Positions 52,897 to 62,019 of a stretch of DNA of 64,000 bases are shown piece after piece. The translations under genes and the position numbers were made by a program. The stretch comes from Desulfosporosinus metallidurans. Lineage in GTDB: Bacteria; Bacillota; Desulfitobacteriia; Desulfitobacteriales; Desulfitobacteriaceae. Position 1 is the stretch's first letter. The number at the start of each line of letters is the position of its first letter. The stretch is taken from assembly GCF_001936615.1 (NCBI RefSeq), contig NZ_MLBF01000018.1:1-64000 (forward strand), read 5' to 3'. Under the pieces are notes generated by a model that was given only the letters and a program-made list of their open reading frames with translations, searched no databases and was not told the DNA's origin.

Positions 52897-54630
52897 CTAG
52901 AGAATACTTATCGAGCCCTCATACATGACACCGGTCAGGGCATCAACCGTCAAAGTCTGGCCAGTCGATACCTTGGAAACAGCTTCTTGAGCACCAACGA
53001 TCGCTGGAATCCCATATTGCAGGGCGGCAATGGCCGCGTGTGAGGTTAAACCACCCTCTTCGACGACTAACGCACCTGCTCGCGCAATAAGGGGTACAAA
53101 GTTCGCATCGGTTCTCTGCGCAATAAGAATATCTCCATCATTGAACGTATCTTTCTCCGGAATTTGAACTTTGCGTGCAAAGCCAGAATAGGACTTACGC
53201 CCAATTCCAGTCCCTTTAGCCAAAATATTTCCCATGATTTGAACCTTGATCATATTCGTGGAGCCAACCTTACCAATGGGAACGCCCGCCGTTATGACCA
53301 CCACATCACCAGCATGTATATAGTTTTGATTTAAGGATGTATTGACAGCAACGGATAACATTTGATCCGTTCCTGAACTTTGCGGGACAAGAAGGGGTTG
53401 AACACCCCATTGCAGAGATAATTTCCTAGCTGTGGAAGCAAAAGGAGTTGCGGCGACGATCAAGGCAATTGGCCGATACTTAGAAATCATCCGTGAGGTC
53501 AAACCTGAATGCGTAGGGGTAAGAATTGCAGCAGCTTCGAGATCTTTAGCTATTGTATAACTTGCAAAACTAATTGCTTCGGCTACGTTAAGCTGAGAAT
53601 GTCGGGTTGCTTGATTATTTAGATAGTTTTGTTCAGTTCTTTGGGAAATTCTATCCATGATGCGAACGGCTTCCACTGGAAAAAGGCCAGCGGCTGTTTC
53701 ACCCGATAACATAATGGCATCCGTTCCATCCCAGATCGCATTGGCAACATCACTTGCTTCCGCTCGAGTTGGCCGAGGTTGGCGGATCATCGAATCAAGC
53801 ATTTGCGTTGCGACAATAACAGGTTTGCCCAATACATTACACTTTCGAATCATTTCTTTCTGTTTAATAGGAACCTCTTCAACCGGAATTTCAACCCCAA
53901 GGTCCCCGCGCGCAACCATGAGACCATCAGCGACTTCAAGAATGGCGTCTAAGTTAGTCAGTCCTTCTTGGCTTTCGATTTTGGCAATAATGTGGACATC
54001 GGCTCCCATTTCTTCAACAACCCGACGCACGGCTAGAACATCTGCGGCCTTACGCGTAAAGGAAGCTGCGATAAAGTCAATTCCTTGAGAAATGCCAAAG
54101 CGAATATCCTCTATATCTTTTTCTGTCACAGCGGGCAAGTCGATCAGAGCGCCTGGTACATTGACCCCTTTTTGCGACTTTAAGATTCCGCCATTTCTAA
54201 TTATCGTTCGAATAGTTCCATTATCTACGGATGTCACTTCTAAATCTAGTTGACCGTCATCGATCAGAATATGGGTACCCTGGTTGACTCTCTTCCACAA
54301 ATTAGTATACGTGATTCCAACCCGCAGTTGATTACCAAGGTCGAGAGTTGTGTCTAGACTAAATTCTGAGCCATTTTCAAGAGTAATGCCCTCTTCAGGA
54401 ACCATTCCAGTACGTACTTCCGGCCCTTTAGTATCGAGAAGAATCCCCAGATGCTTCCCAATTTTAGCAGCTTCCTCTTTTAGTACAGCAATTCTACGAC
54501 CATGTTCCTCGTGAGTACCGTGAGAAAAATTCAGTCGCGCAACATCCATACCTGCTGCTAGAAGAGATTGAACCTTTTCCTTGGACTCACTTGCCGGGCC
54601 AATTGTACAAACAATTTTAGTCCTTCTCAT
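52897..54630 (-). CDS. pyk: Pyruvate kinase with extra C-terminal (PEP-utiliser-like) domain
   Basis: A 577-residue pyruvate kinase: MRRTKIVCTIGPASESKEKV start, LNFSHGTHEEH, KIESQEGLTNLDAIL, MVARGDLGVEIP, ATQMLDSMI and DAIMLSGETAAGLFPVEAVR are the catalytic landmarks. After about residue 475 comes the extra domain of Bacillus-type enzymes, similar to the phosphohistidine domain of PEP synthase (LVVEEGGLTSHAAIAALQYG). It converts PEP and ADP to pyruvate and ATP. 18 bp after gap, before deoR. Confidence 0.95.
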   Translation of the reverse strand: MRRTKIVCTIGPASESKEKVQSLLAAGMDVARLNFSHGTHEEHGRRIAVLKEEAAKIGKHLGILLDTKGPEVRTGMVPEEGITLENGSEFSLDTTLDLGNQLRVGITYTNLWKRVNQGTHILIDDGQLDLEVTSVDNGTIRTIIRNGGILKSQKGVNVPGALIDLPAVTEKDIEDIRFGISQGIDFIAASFTRKAADVLAVRRVVEEMGADVHIIAKIESQEGLTNLDAILEVADGLMVARGDLGVEIPVEEVPIKQKEMIRKCNVLGKPVIVATQMLDSMIRQPRPTRAEASDVANAIWDGTDAIMLSGETAAGLFPVEAVRIMDRISQRTEQNYLNNQATRHSQLNVAEAISFASYTIAKDLEAAAILTPTHSGLTSRMISKYRPIALIVAATPFASTARKLSLQWGVQPLLVPQSSGTDQMLSVAVNTSLNQNYIHAGDVVVITAGVPIGKVGSTNMIKVQIMGNILAKGTGIGRKSYSGFARKVQIPEKDTFNDGDILIAQRTDANFVPLIARAGALVVEEGGLTSHAAIAALQYGIPAIVGAQEAVSKVSTGQTLTVDALTGVMYEGSISIL

Positions 54631-54648
54631 GGTGCATTACCTCCTAGC

Positions 54649-55659
54649 CTACAAGCCCTTCGTTACAATAAGCTTCACTAAATCTAAAATCCGATTTGAA
54701 TAGCCCCATTCGTTATCATACCAAGCCAATACTTTGACCATGCGATCTCCAAGCATTATAGTCGATAGTCCGTCCACAATAGAACTGGCTGGATTACCAT
54801 TAAAATCGTGAGACACAAGAGGCAATTCTGTATATTCAAGATAGCCCTTCAATTTTCCATCAGCCGCTTGGCGTAACGTGTTATTAACCTCTTCTTTGGT
54901 TGTTGGTTTGGTTAAATTCGCTACGAAATCAACCAAAGATACATTTGGCGTAGGGACCCTGACAGCTAGTCCATTCATTTTTCCTTCTAATTCTGGTATG
55001 ACCAGGGTGACGGCTTTGGCTGCACCCGTGGTTGTTGGAATCATGGATTGATAGGCAGCTCTTGATCTACGCCAGTCTGAATGTTCAAGATCCAAAATCC
55101 GTTGATCATTTGTGACTGAGTGGGTCGTTGTCATCATTCCTTGTTCAATCCCAAAAGCGTCTAGTAATACTTTGGCTACGGGAGCAAGGCAGTTCGTTGT
55201 ACAGGAAGCATTAGAAATAACGTGGTGCTTTGACGGGTCATATTTATCGTCGTTAACCCCCATGACGATGGTGATATCTTCATTTTTAGCCGGAGCGGAA
55301 ATGACAACTTTTTTGGCTCCTGCGGTAAGATGTTGTGCAGCGGCGTCACGCTTCGTGAAACGACCGGTTGACTCGATTACAAGATCTACCCCGAGTTTAC
55401 TCCAGGGCAAATCCAGAGGATTCTTTTCAGCTAAAATTTCAATTCGTTTCCCATCAATAATCATCGTACGACCGTCAATTTCCACTGAGTTAGGCAGTAT
55501 GCCGTGTACTGAATCATACTTGAATAAATGGGCTAATAAATCCGGACTCCCCAAATCATTAATGGCAACCACTTCAAAGGGAAGAGATTGATTTAACGCG
55601 GCACGCAAAGTAAGTCGGCCAATTCTACCAAACCCGTTAATAGCTACTCGTAAACTCAT
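54649..55659 (-). CDS. gap: Glyceraldehyde-3-phosphate dehydrogenase
   Basis: A 336-residue GAPDH. NAD-binding [37 protein letters not shown], catalytic Cys in [15 protein letters not shown], and [16 protein letters not shown] at the end. AGGAGG precedes the ATG by 7 bp. It is the first gene of gap-pyk-deoR; two TCCGGA units lie just before its ribosome site. Confidence 0.96.
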   Translation of the reverse strand: MSLRVAINGFGRIGRLTLRAALNQSLPFEVVAINDLGSPDLLAHLFKYDSVHGILPNSVEIDGRTMIIDGKRIEILAEKNPLDLPWSKLGVDLVIESTGRFTKRDAAAQHLTAGAKKVVISAPAKNEDITIVMGVNDDKYDPSKHHVISNASCTTNCLAPVAKVLLDAFGIEQGMMTTTHSVTNDQRILDLEHSDWRRSRAAYQSMIPTTTGAAKAVTLVIPELEGKMNGLAVRVPTPNVSLVDFVANLTKPTTKEEVNNTLRQAADGKLKGYLEYTELPLVSHDFNGNPASSIVDGLSTIMLGDRMVKVLAWYDNEWGYSNRILDLVKLIVTKGL

Positions 55660-55678
55660 TTAGTAACCTCCTCATAAT

Positions 55679-55697
55679 AATCCGGACTAATCCGGAC
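55679..55697 (-). promoter_or_regulatory. Tandem TCCGGA motif in the gap leader
   Basis: ATCCGGAC occurs twice (55680-55687 and 55690-55697), each with a TCCGGA palindrome core, one helical turn apart. They sit about 10 bp upstream of the gap ribosome site, where a bound repressor would block the operon. The DeoR-type regulator of the same operon is a candidate; this is inference. Confidence 0.5.
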
Positions 55698-55857
55698 AAT
55701 GCATTTAATAATGCTTATGATAAACATTATTCTGTGCATATAAACAAATTCCTGCTTGCTAGATGTTTACTTACACAAGAAATTTCGCATTATGGGTTTA
55801 TGGTTCCCAAAAAGGTGAAAAACTTGCAAGCATAGCTCTGCAAGTTAAATCATGCGT

Positions 55858-57589
55858 TTAATGTAGTCCATGCTTAATCAATTTCTTGTATAAACCAGCC
55901 CGTGATAAACCGAGCGTTTTCGCTGCTTGAACTTTATTTCCATTAGCATTATTAAGCGCATAGATAAGAGCCTCTTTTTCCACTCTATTAAGAATATTTT
56001 CTAACGCGCCTCCGACAAACGGACGCGTTTCATGGCCGGCTAAGATTTGCAAATAGTTTGGTAAGTGTTTAAGCTGAATTTCAGAGCCGTCAAGCATGTT
56101 GAAGGCCCTCTCAATGACGTTTTCAAGTTCACGAATATTGCCTGGCCAGAGATGTTTCATCAGAACACTTTTCGATTCTGAGCTTATTTCAGTTACTGAT
56201 TTCGCAAACTGATGATTAAATTTCTTTAAGAATGTATCAATTAAACCTTCAACGTCATCCATCCTATCTCGTAGCGGTGGAATGGTTAATGTCACAACGT
56301 TTAGACGATAATAAAGGTCTTCGCGGAATTGTTTGTCCCGAATCATGGCTTCGAGATCACGGTTGGTCGCGGCCACTAATCGCACGTCTACTTTACGAGC
56401 TTTGCTGCTTCCTAAGCGTTCAATTTCCCGTTCCTGGATAACACGCAATAACTTGGCTTGCATGGCCATTTCCATATCTCCAATTTCGTCCAGAAACAAG
56501 GTTCCTCCATCAGCCAGCTCAAATTTACCAAGCTTGCCTCCTTTGATGGCGCCAGTAAAGGCTCCTTCGTCATAACCGAATAACTCAGATTCGAGTAGAT
56601 TTTCGGGTACAGCGGCACAGTTAACCTTAATAAAAGGACCTTGCCTACGAAAGCTTTCGGAATGAAGCAATTGAGCAAATAGTTCTTTTCCCGTTCCACT
56701 TTCTCCCCTTAATAAAACTGTAGAACCTGATTTTGCTACACGAAGGGCGGTATCAACCAATGAAACCATTAGGGGGTTTTTCCCCTTTAAGAGCTCCAGT
56801 GCGGAACTATTTTTCTGTAACATGGTATTTTTATAGTAATCCAATTCAGAACGCAGCGAATCAACTTTTTTCGTTAAGGCGTAGAGTTCATTGACGTCTT
56901 TGAAAACAACTTTTCCCACTGCTCCGACAATATTCCCATCCTGAATGATCGGAACTCTGCTGGCAATAATTTCATGTCCATTCAAATCATGGATGTATCC
57001 GTGTACTGGCTGGGCAGTTTCAAGAACGTCTGTGAATTTTGGGTTTTCATAAATCTCGGTAATAGGCTTGCCAATCATATCATCGGGAGATTGATAAAAA
57101 AAATCTGGCAAAAGCCTGATTTGTCATCGTGACCACGCCCTTTTTATTAACCACAATAAGTCCATCATAAGCCGTGTTAAGGACTACTTCGAGGGTACGT
57201 TGGAGTTGTTTAGTTTTCTCATGCTCTATCACTAAATTGTCCAGAAAATTTTGAAGAATCGTAATGTCTTGAAATACCGCCACGGCTCCAACCAATTCAC
57301 CATCTACGTAAAGCGGAGTTCGGTTACTTAATAAAACAGTATCATTAAGTGTCAGCCTTTGCCCTAACTCAGCAATTCCATTTTCAAGAACCTTGAGTAG
57401 CCTCGTACCAGGAAAATATGTGTTTACAGGCTGACCTATAATATCCTGCACTGGGATTTTTAATATCTTAAATACAGCTTGGTTAGCAAAAATAATTAGA
57501 CCTTGGGGGTTAACAGCAATAATTGCGTTATCCATATTGTCCAAAATTTCGCTAAGGGTGATTGAGACGGCTTGTTCCTCCATTAACAT
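55858..57589 (-). pseudogene. PAS-containing sigma-54-dependent activator, frameshifted in a T8 run
   Basis: Two frames join into one regulator of about 577 residues. The first holds a PAS domain (MDNAIIAVNPQGLIIFANQA) and the start of a second (NTAYDGLIVVNKKGVVTMTN); the second begins QSPDDMIGKPITEIYE and continues with AAA+ Walker A GESGTGKELFAQLLH, the sigma-54 contact motif GAFTGA, Walker B GTLFLDEIGDM and a Fis helix-turn-helix (NKVQAAKTLGLSRAGLYKKL). A run of eight T (on the coding strand, at 57096-57103) has one base too many; seven T restores the frame. ATG 57589 has GGGAGGT 7 bp before it. It may be a read error, true inactivation or a site of slippage. Confidence 0.85.
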
Positions 57590-57872
57590 TGGCGAGACCT
57601 CCCGCATTTTAGGTACTTTCCGCATTATTCGACTAAAAGAAGCCAAATCCTTCTTGAACAGCTAATTGTCAGGCATGTTCGGGCATGTTTAGTCATTGAT
57701 GACAAACTATTACAAAGAAGTGTTTTTGAGGTACTCAAACCAGCCTCTAACTTAAAGAAAACTTAGCTAGCGCCAAGCTTTAGCGAAGGCGGTCGCCTTA
57801 GTTGCACTTATGCGCTGGCCAAGGATGGCGAGAAGGGACCCACCCGAAATTTATACTTTCTGATTGGTATAA

Positions 57873-57909
57873 AAAAGGCGGAGCGTGCTGTAAGCACACT
57901 CCACCTTTT
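57873..57909 (-). terminator. Terminator of the 40-residue gene
   Basis: Left arm 57873-57889 and right arm 57893-57909 pair with few mismatches and a 3-nt loop; on the minus strand TTTTTTATA follows. It begins one base after the stop codon of the small gene. Confidence 0.82.
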
Positions 57910-58032
57910 CTAAGTGATTCGAGGGAACGGTTTTTGAATATTTCTCTCTTTGTGTGTGTCAAACTCTTGATAATGAGGGTCTCGTACAGTAACCGGGGAT
58001 TTCGGCCGCGAAACTTTCTTATGAGCACCCAT
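57910..58032 (-). CDS. Small basic 40-residue protein
   Basis: ATG 58032 with AAGGAAGG 6 bp before it, 40 codons, TAG at 57910-57912 directly followed by a strong terminator. The product begins MGAHKKVSRPKSPVTVRDPH and ends with IQKPFPRIT; it is basic, with no Cys or hydrophobic segment. No family recognised. Complete ribosome site, frame and terminator argue that it is a real short gene. It diverges from the Crp/Fnr regulator. Confidence 0.6.
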   Translation of the reverse strand: MGAHKKVSRPKSPVTVRDPHYQEFDTHKERNIQKPFPRIT

Positions 58033-58221
58033 ATATATCCTTCCTTTCAAGTCTAACTATCGAATCGAACCTGAGAATAGTATTTCCGATCATAAAATTC
58101 GTATGCCATTTCGTATTCAAAAGCCCCAAGAGAAGAATCTTATATCCATTATATAAGCGTGTTATAATAAAAGAGCAAATTTTTACACTCCAAGCAACAA
58201 AGTACAAAAAGGGGGGATAAC

Positions 58222-58941
58222 GTGACTAAGGAACAGCAAGTTCGTGAACTATTAACTCATAAACTTTTCGCAGGTAAATTACCACTGGAGTGTGTAGATT
58301 TCTGCTTAGCCCATGGCCGAATTCGTCGTTATGCACCCAAGCAATACCTTTATTTCTCAGGCGATGAGGGAAACACAGTTTATTTCCTCATCAATGGCAG
58401 AATTCGGTTGTACTTAATGGGCGAGTTTTCGGAGAAGATTATTCGTGTACTTAATGCTCCAATTTTTTTCCCTGAAGTAATCCTAGACGGAAAACCTTAT
58501 CCCCATGCGGCTCTTTGTCTCGAAGAGACAGAAGTTTTGACACTTGATCGTCAAAACTTTATGCGGTATCTAGAAGATAACCCTTCCGTCCTGTGGGTCT
58601 TTTACCGCGAACTTGCTTTAGATTTGCGGCGGTCCTACCGACAAATCAGGAATCTTTCCCTAGGGGATGCGCGTTTGCGTTTGGGGGCTAAGCTTTATGC
58701 TTTGGCCCATGTACATGGTCAGCCGTCTTTAAACGGAGTTCTAATTAGTATTCCCCTATCCACAACAGAGCTTGCAGGCATGTGTAGCCTCGCTCGGGAA
58801 TCCGTTAGCAGAATTCTGGGAGAGTTGAAAGAGAAAAATATGATCGAGATTAAGAAAAAAAACATTACCGTTCTCAATCTCGATCATCTACGACAATGGA
58901 TTCACGAGCGTTCTGCCCGTTCGCACTCTACTCTAGGTTAA
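58222..58941 (+). CDS. Crp/Fnr family transcriptional regulator
   Basis: A 239-residue regulator with an N-terminal cyclic-nucleotide-like domain (YLYFSGDEGNTVYFLINGRI, about 43-62) and a C-terminal winged helix (TTELAGMCSLARESVSRILG, about 182-201). It lacks an Fnr-type N-terminal cysteine cluster; its effector is unknown. In dehalorespiring relatives such proteins sense organohalides, but the motif alone does not show that here. GTG 58222 follows GGGGGG. TATAAT lies at 58163-58168. Its 3' end overlaps the converging sulfite-reductase-like gene by 14 bp. Confidence 0.86.
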   Translation: MTKEQQVRELLTHKLFAGKLPLECVDFCLAHGRIRRYAPKQYLYFSGDEGNTVYFLINGRIRLYLMGEFSEKIIRVLNAPIFFPEVILDGKPYPHAALCLEETEVLTLDRQNFMRYLEDNPSVLWVFYRELALDLRRSYRQIRNLSLGDARLRLGAKLYALAHVHGQPSLNGVLISIPLSTTELAGMCSLARESVSRILGELKEKNMIEIKKKNITVLNLDHLRQWIHERSARSHSTLG

Positions 58942-59533
58942 GGGTTTTCTGGCGCTCGAGGAAGTGTGTTAATCGTTCTTCTGGTCGTCCATCCTCAATA
59001 TATCCAAGCATGGTCTGAGAGACCCAGGCCACAGCCTCTTCATCTGTTTGGACTTGACCTGCGGACTTGGCAAATTGAGGGTGGCGTCCAACTCGACCAC
59101 CAACACGTAAAGTCCAACCGCTCTCCCCTGCAATGAGCGTACCTGAAGGACAGACACCTTGACAATCCCCACAGGAAAGACAGCGGTTTTTGTCGATGAT
59201 GATCCCATCTGCCTGACAAGTTATAGCCATTTCCAAGCAAGAACGGACACATGCATTACATCCTATACACGGAGCAGCGGTAATTTGCGGGGTTACATAA
59301 CCAGAAATACCAAAATCCTTAATGTTCGGCTGGGAACATCCATTAGGACATCCGGCTAAACAAACCTTCGGGAGATGATGATACATAATTGGGTTAAACT
59401 TGTCCTTAAGCGTTTCGACTAAGTTCAGCGAAGTAAGCTTTGTGCTCAGTAATTCATAAAGATTATGCCAGTCACGTGCTGATTTTGGGCAATTTGAACG
59501 GCAATGTTCAATCTGAAATCCACTTTGTTGCAT
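58928..59533 (-). CDS. Small sulfite/nitrite-reductase-like siroheme [4Fe-4S] protein
   Basis: A 201-residue protein with the C-terminal half of a siroheme reductase. HCRSNCPKS and CLAGCPNGCSQPNIKDFGIS are the siroheme/[4Fe-4S] cysteine groups; two ferredoxin motifs follow, CIGCNACVRSC and CLSCGDCQGVC, then the GGRVGRHPQFA region. AsrC-type sulfite reductases have the same order but a further N-terminal half of about 100 residues, which is lacking. It may be a stand-alone small assimilatory-type reductase or an electron-transfer derivative. A hairpin covers its ribosome site. Confidence 0.82.
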   Translation of the reverse strand: MQQSGFQIEHCRSNCPKSARDWHNLYELLSTKLTSLNLVETLKDKFNPIMYHHLPKVCLAGCPNGCSQPNIKDFGISGYVTPQITAAPCIGCNACVRSCLEMAITCQADGIIIDKNRCLSCGDCQGVCPSGTLIAGESGWTLRVGGRVGRHPQFAKSAGQVQTDEEAVAWVSQTMLGYIEDGRPEERLTHFLERQKTLNLE

Positions 59534-59535
59534 AT

Positions 59536-59572
59536 AAATACCCCCAGAGAACTATAGTCCTGGGGGTATTTT
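59536..59572 (-). promoter_or_regulatory. Hairpin sequestering the ribosome site of the sulfite-reductase-like gene
   Basis: On the minus strand AAATACCCCCAG pairs perfectly with CTGGGGGTATTT, 12 bp, with a 12-nt loop. The GGGGG of the right arm is the only ribosome site for the ATG at 59533, 7 bp further. The stem would hide it, giving a switch or thermometer-like control. Read on the plus strand it ends in TTTTAAC and resembles a terminator, and it could also end the phoU transcript. Confidence 0.6.
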
Positions 59573-59613
59573 AACATTAATAGTATTACGATGGTGTGGC
59601 TTGAATCACAGTT

Positions 59614-60273
59614 TCATTCGTTTAAATCCATTCTCTTTCCAGTGCAGAGATACATAATCTCCTCGGCAATATTTGTACAATAGTCTCCTAAACGTTCAAG
59701 AAAGCGACAGGCAAAGAGAAGATAATTAGCTTGAGTTACTTGGGACGGATCTTTCATCATGATAAGCCGTAGTTCCTCAAAAACTTGAGAATAGATTAGG
59801 TCAATTTCATCATCGGTTAGAGCCATTAGAGCTGCGGACTCGCAGTCTTCCTGGATGTATGCTTTTAGCCCTCTATTGAGCATTTCCTGCACCAAGATAC
59901 TCATACGCGGGATGTCAATTAGGGGCTTAATCAATTTTTCTTGGCCAATTCTAATGGTTAACTTTGCCAGGTCAACTGACAAATCTCCCATTCTTTCTAA
60001 GTAGATGGAGATTTTAAAGCCAGCCACTAACTTGCGTAAATCACGGGCAAAGGGCTGTTGAGTGGCAATTAAAAGGATACATTGCTTCTCAATGACAGCT
60101 TGTAGATCGTTGACTGCTAGATCCCCCGCCACAACAGTGTTGGCTAATTCCATGTCCTGGTTAACCAAGGATTCAACGGCTTGGCCAATTTGTTGATCTA
60201 CGATCTTTCCTAGGTCTAAAATATTTAGACGAAGTTCTTCCAAGTCATTATCAAATTTCTGGCGAGTCGTCAT
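59614..60273 (-). CDS. phoU: Phosphate transport regulator PhoU
   Basis: A 219-residue all-helical protein with two PhoU repeats: MTTRQKFDNDLEELRLNIL, ARDLRKLVAGFKISIYLERM and GDLSVDLAKL in the first, FACRFLERLGDYCTNIAEEI in the second, each with the metal-binding E(R/D)xxD pattern. It restrains Pst transport and PhoR signalling. Last gene of the pst cluster, 114 bp after pstB. Confidence 0.93.
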   Translation of the reverse strand: MTTRQKFDNDLEELRLNILDLGKIVDQQIGQAVESLVNQDMELANTVVAGDLAVNDLQAVIEKQCILLIATQQPFARDLRKLVAGFKISIYLERMGDLSVDLAKLTIRIGQEKLIKPLIDIPRMSILVQEMLNRGLKAYIQEDCESAALMALTDDEIDLIYSQVFEELRLIMMKDPSQVTQANYLLFACRFLERLGDYCTNIAEEIMYLCTGKRMDLNE

Positions 60274-60387
60274 CTCGATCCCTCCTCTCGTTATCTAGAA
60301 GTTATAAGTTGTACAGCTTCCTTTAAACAAGTTAAGTTCAAGTCATTAGTGTCTTATGATTTTCATATGGGAGCCAGGCATTTTCAA

Positions 60388-61140
60388 TTATCCGAAACGA
60401 CCGGATATATAATCTTCCGTTTTCTTCATAGCCGGTCGAGTAAAGAGGTTACTCGTAACATCTTCTTCAATTAATTCTCCATTTAAAAAGAACGCAGTTC
60501 TGTCTGAAACCCGGGACGCTTGGTACATATTATGCGTTACAATTATGATTGTGTATTTGTTTTTCAACTCAGCAATCAGCTCTTCAATCTTCATCGTAGA
60601 AATGGGGTCAAGTGCTGATGTCGGTTCATCCATTAACAATATTTCAGGTTCAACCGCTAATAAACGGGCTATACAGAGCCGTTGCTGCTGCCCACCCGAA
60701 AGTCCCAGCGCTGATTTATGTAGGCGATCTTTAACTTCGTTCCATAAAGCGGCTCCATGTAGACTAGTCTCAACTATTTCGTTCAATCGTTTCTTATCCG
60801 CTTCCCCATGGATACGGGGACCATAAGCGACATTTTCGAAAACCGATTTTGGAAAAGGATTAGGGTTCTGGAAAACCATACCCACCCTCTTTCTGAGCAA
60901 GACAACATCAGTATCGTCAGCATAGATGTCCTGCCCATCGATCCTAACTTGGCCCAAAATTTTCACATTTGGAATTAAATCTTGCATCCGATTGAGAGAT
61001 CTCAAAAAAGTGGACTTTCCGCAGCCTGAGGGACCAATCAGAGCTGTCACGCTTTTCTCCGCCATAGCTAAACTTATAGTCTTCAAAGCTTGCTGATCAC
61101 CGTAAAAAAGGTCGAGGTTACTGACCACAATCTTATCCAT
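60388..61140 (-). CDS. pstB: Phosphate ABC transporter ATP-binding protein
   Basis: A 250-residue ABC ATPase: Walker [19 protein letters not shown]-loop [11 protein letters not shown], signature [15 protein letters not shown], Walker [14 protein letters not shown] and H-loop [13 protein letters not shown]. The sequence around NRMQDLIPN is PstB-specific. Powers phosphate uptake; 33 bp after pstA. Confidence 0.95.
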   Translation of the reverse strand: MDKIVVSNLDLFYGDQQALKTISLAMAEKSVTALIGPSGCGKSTFLRSLNRMQDLIPNVKILGQVRIDGQDIYADDTDVVLLRKRVGMVFQNPNPFPKSVFENVAYGPRIHGEADKKRLNEIVETSLHGAALWNEVKDRLHKSALGLSGGQQQRLCIARLLAVEPEILLMDEPTSALDPISTMKIEELIAELKNKYTIIIVTHNMYQASRVSDRTAFFLNGELIEEDVTSNLFTRPAMKKTEDYISGRFG

Positions 61141-61173
61141 TTTAATTTCTCCTTATAACGAAGTTACTGGGTG

Positions 61174-62019
61174 CTACTCCCTATTTTTCCCTAGGAGTCG
61201 ATATTGTAACCAACGGCTGGGTATTGTTAAAAAGAGGTTAAAGACTATGACCATAATTATAAGCAGTGCGGCTGTCCCGTCCGCAATTTGGTCAGCATTT
61301 GTCCCTGGCAACGGATTTGACTTAGCGGCAAATAGGTGAACCGCTAAAGTCTCTCCTGCAGCCAAAGGATTAACGTCAAACGGTATACGTGATACATTCA
61401 TACCAGCCGTAAAGATTAAGATAGCCGTCTCACCCAATGCTCTACCTGCAACAAGGGTAATCCCTGTTATAAGCCCTGGCAAGGCTGTTGGCAGAATGAC
61501 CTTTCGTAAGGTCTGCCACATCGTTGCACCTAACGCTAAACTTGCTTCACGGTAACTTCTGGGCACTGCTCGTAGGGATTCTTCTGTAACACGCACTAAA
61601 ATCGGCAAGTTGAGTAATGCCAGAGTAGCGGATCCTCCTAGGATAGTGAATCCCAAACCCAACTTATTTACAAAAATGATCATGCCAAAGAGGCCAAAGA
61701 CGATGGAAGGAACGGTGGCTAGGCTTTCTGTACTTAAACGAATGAGGTCGGTTAATTTGTTTTTCGGGGCATATTCTGCCAAGTAAATTCCGGCTCCTAG
61801 CCCCACGGGTAGAGAAAAAGCCAGTGAAAGGGCAAGGAGATAGAAGGAGTTAAATAATTGGCCTCTTACCCCGTCTGGACCATTAAAAAAATCAGGGTTC
61901 AGATAAGGAAGACCCCGTACCAAAATCAGAGCTAAAAACGCCACCAATAAACCTACAATGACCAGAGCCCCTAACCATAGCATAATACTCGCAAAACGAT
62001 CAGTATGCCGAGCTTTCAA
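61174..62019 (-). CDS. pstA: Phosphate ABC transporter permease PstA
   Basis: A 281-residue permease with about six membrane segments; SLAFSLPVGLGAGIYLAEYA and VTEESLRAVPRSYREASLAL (EAA loop) are typical. TTG 62019 overlaps pstC's stop by 4 bp (TTGA) with GGGGGCGG before it, so the permeases are coupled. Confidence 0.93.
   Translation of the reverse strand: MKARHTDRFASIMLWLGALVIVGLLVAFLALILVRGLPYLNPDFFNGPDGVRGQLFNSFYLLALSLAFSLPVGLGAGIYLAEYAPKNKLTDLIRLSTESLATVPSIVFGLFGMIIFVNKLGLGFTILGGSATLALLNLPILVRVTEESLRAVPRSYREASLALGATMWQTLRKVILPTALPGLITGITLVAGRALGETAILIFTAGMNVSRIPFDVNPLAAGETLAVHLFAAKSNPLPGTNADQIADGTAALLIIMVIVFNLFLTIPSRWLQYRLLGKNRE

Noticed and set aside
58222..58941. Crp/Fnr protein as a CprK-type organohalide sensor
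   Set aside because: No reductive dehalogenase genes are in the window and the diagnostic residues cannot be judged from sequence alone.
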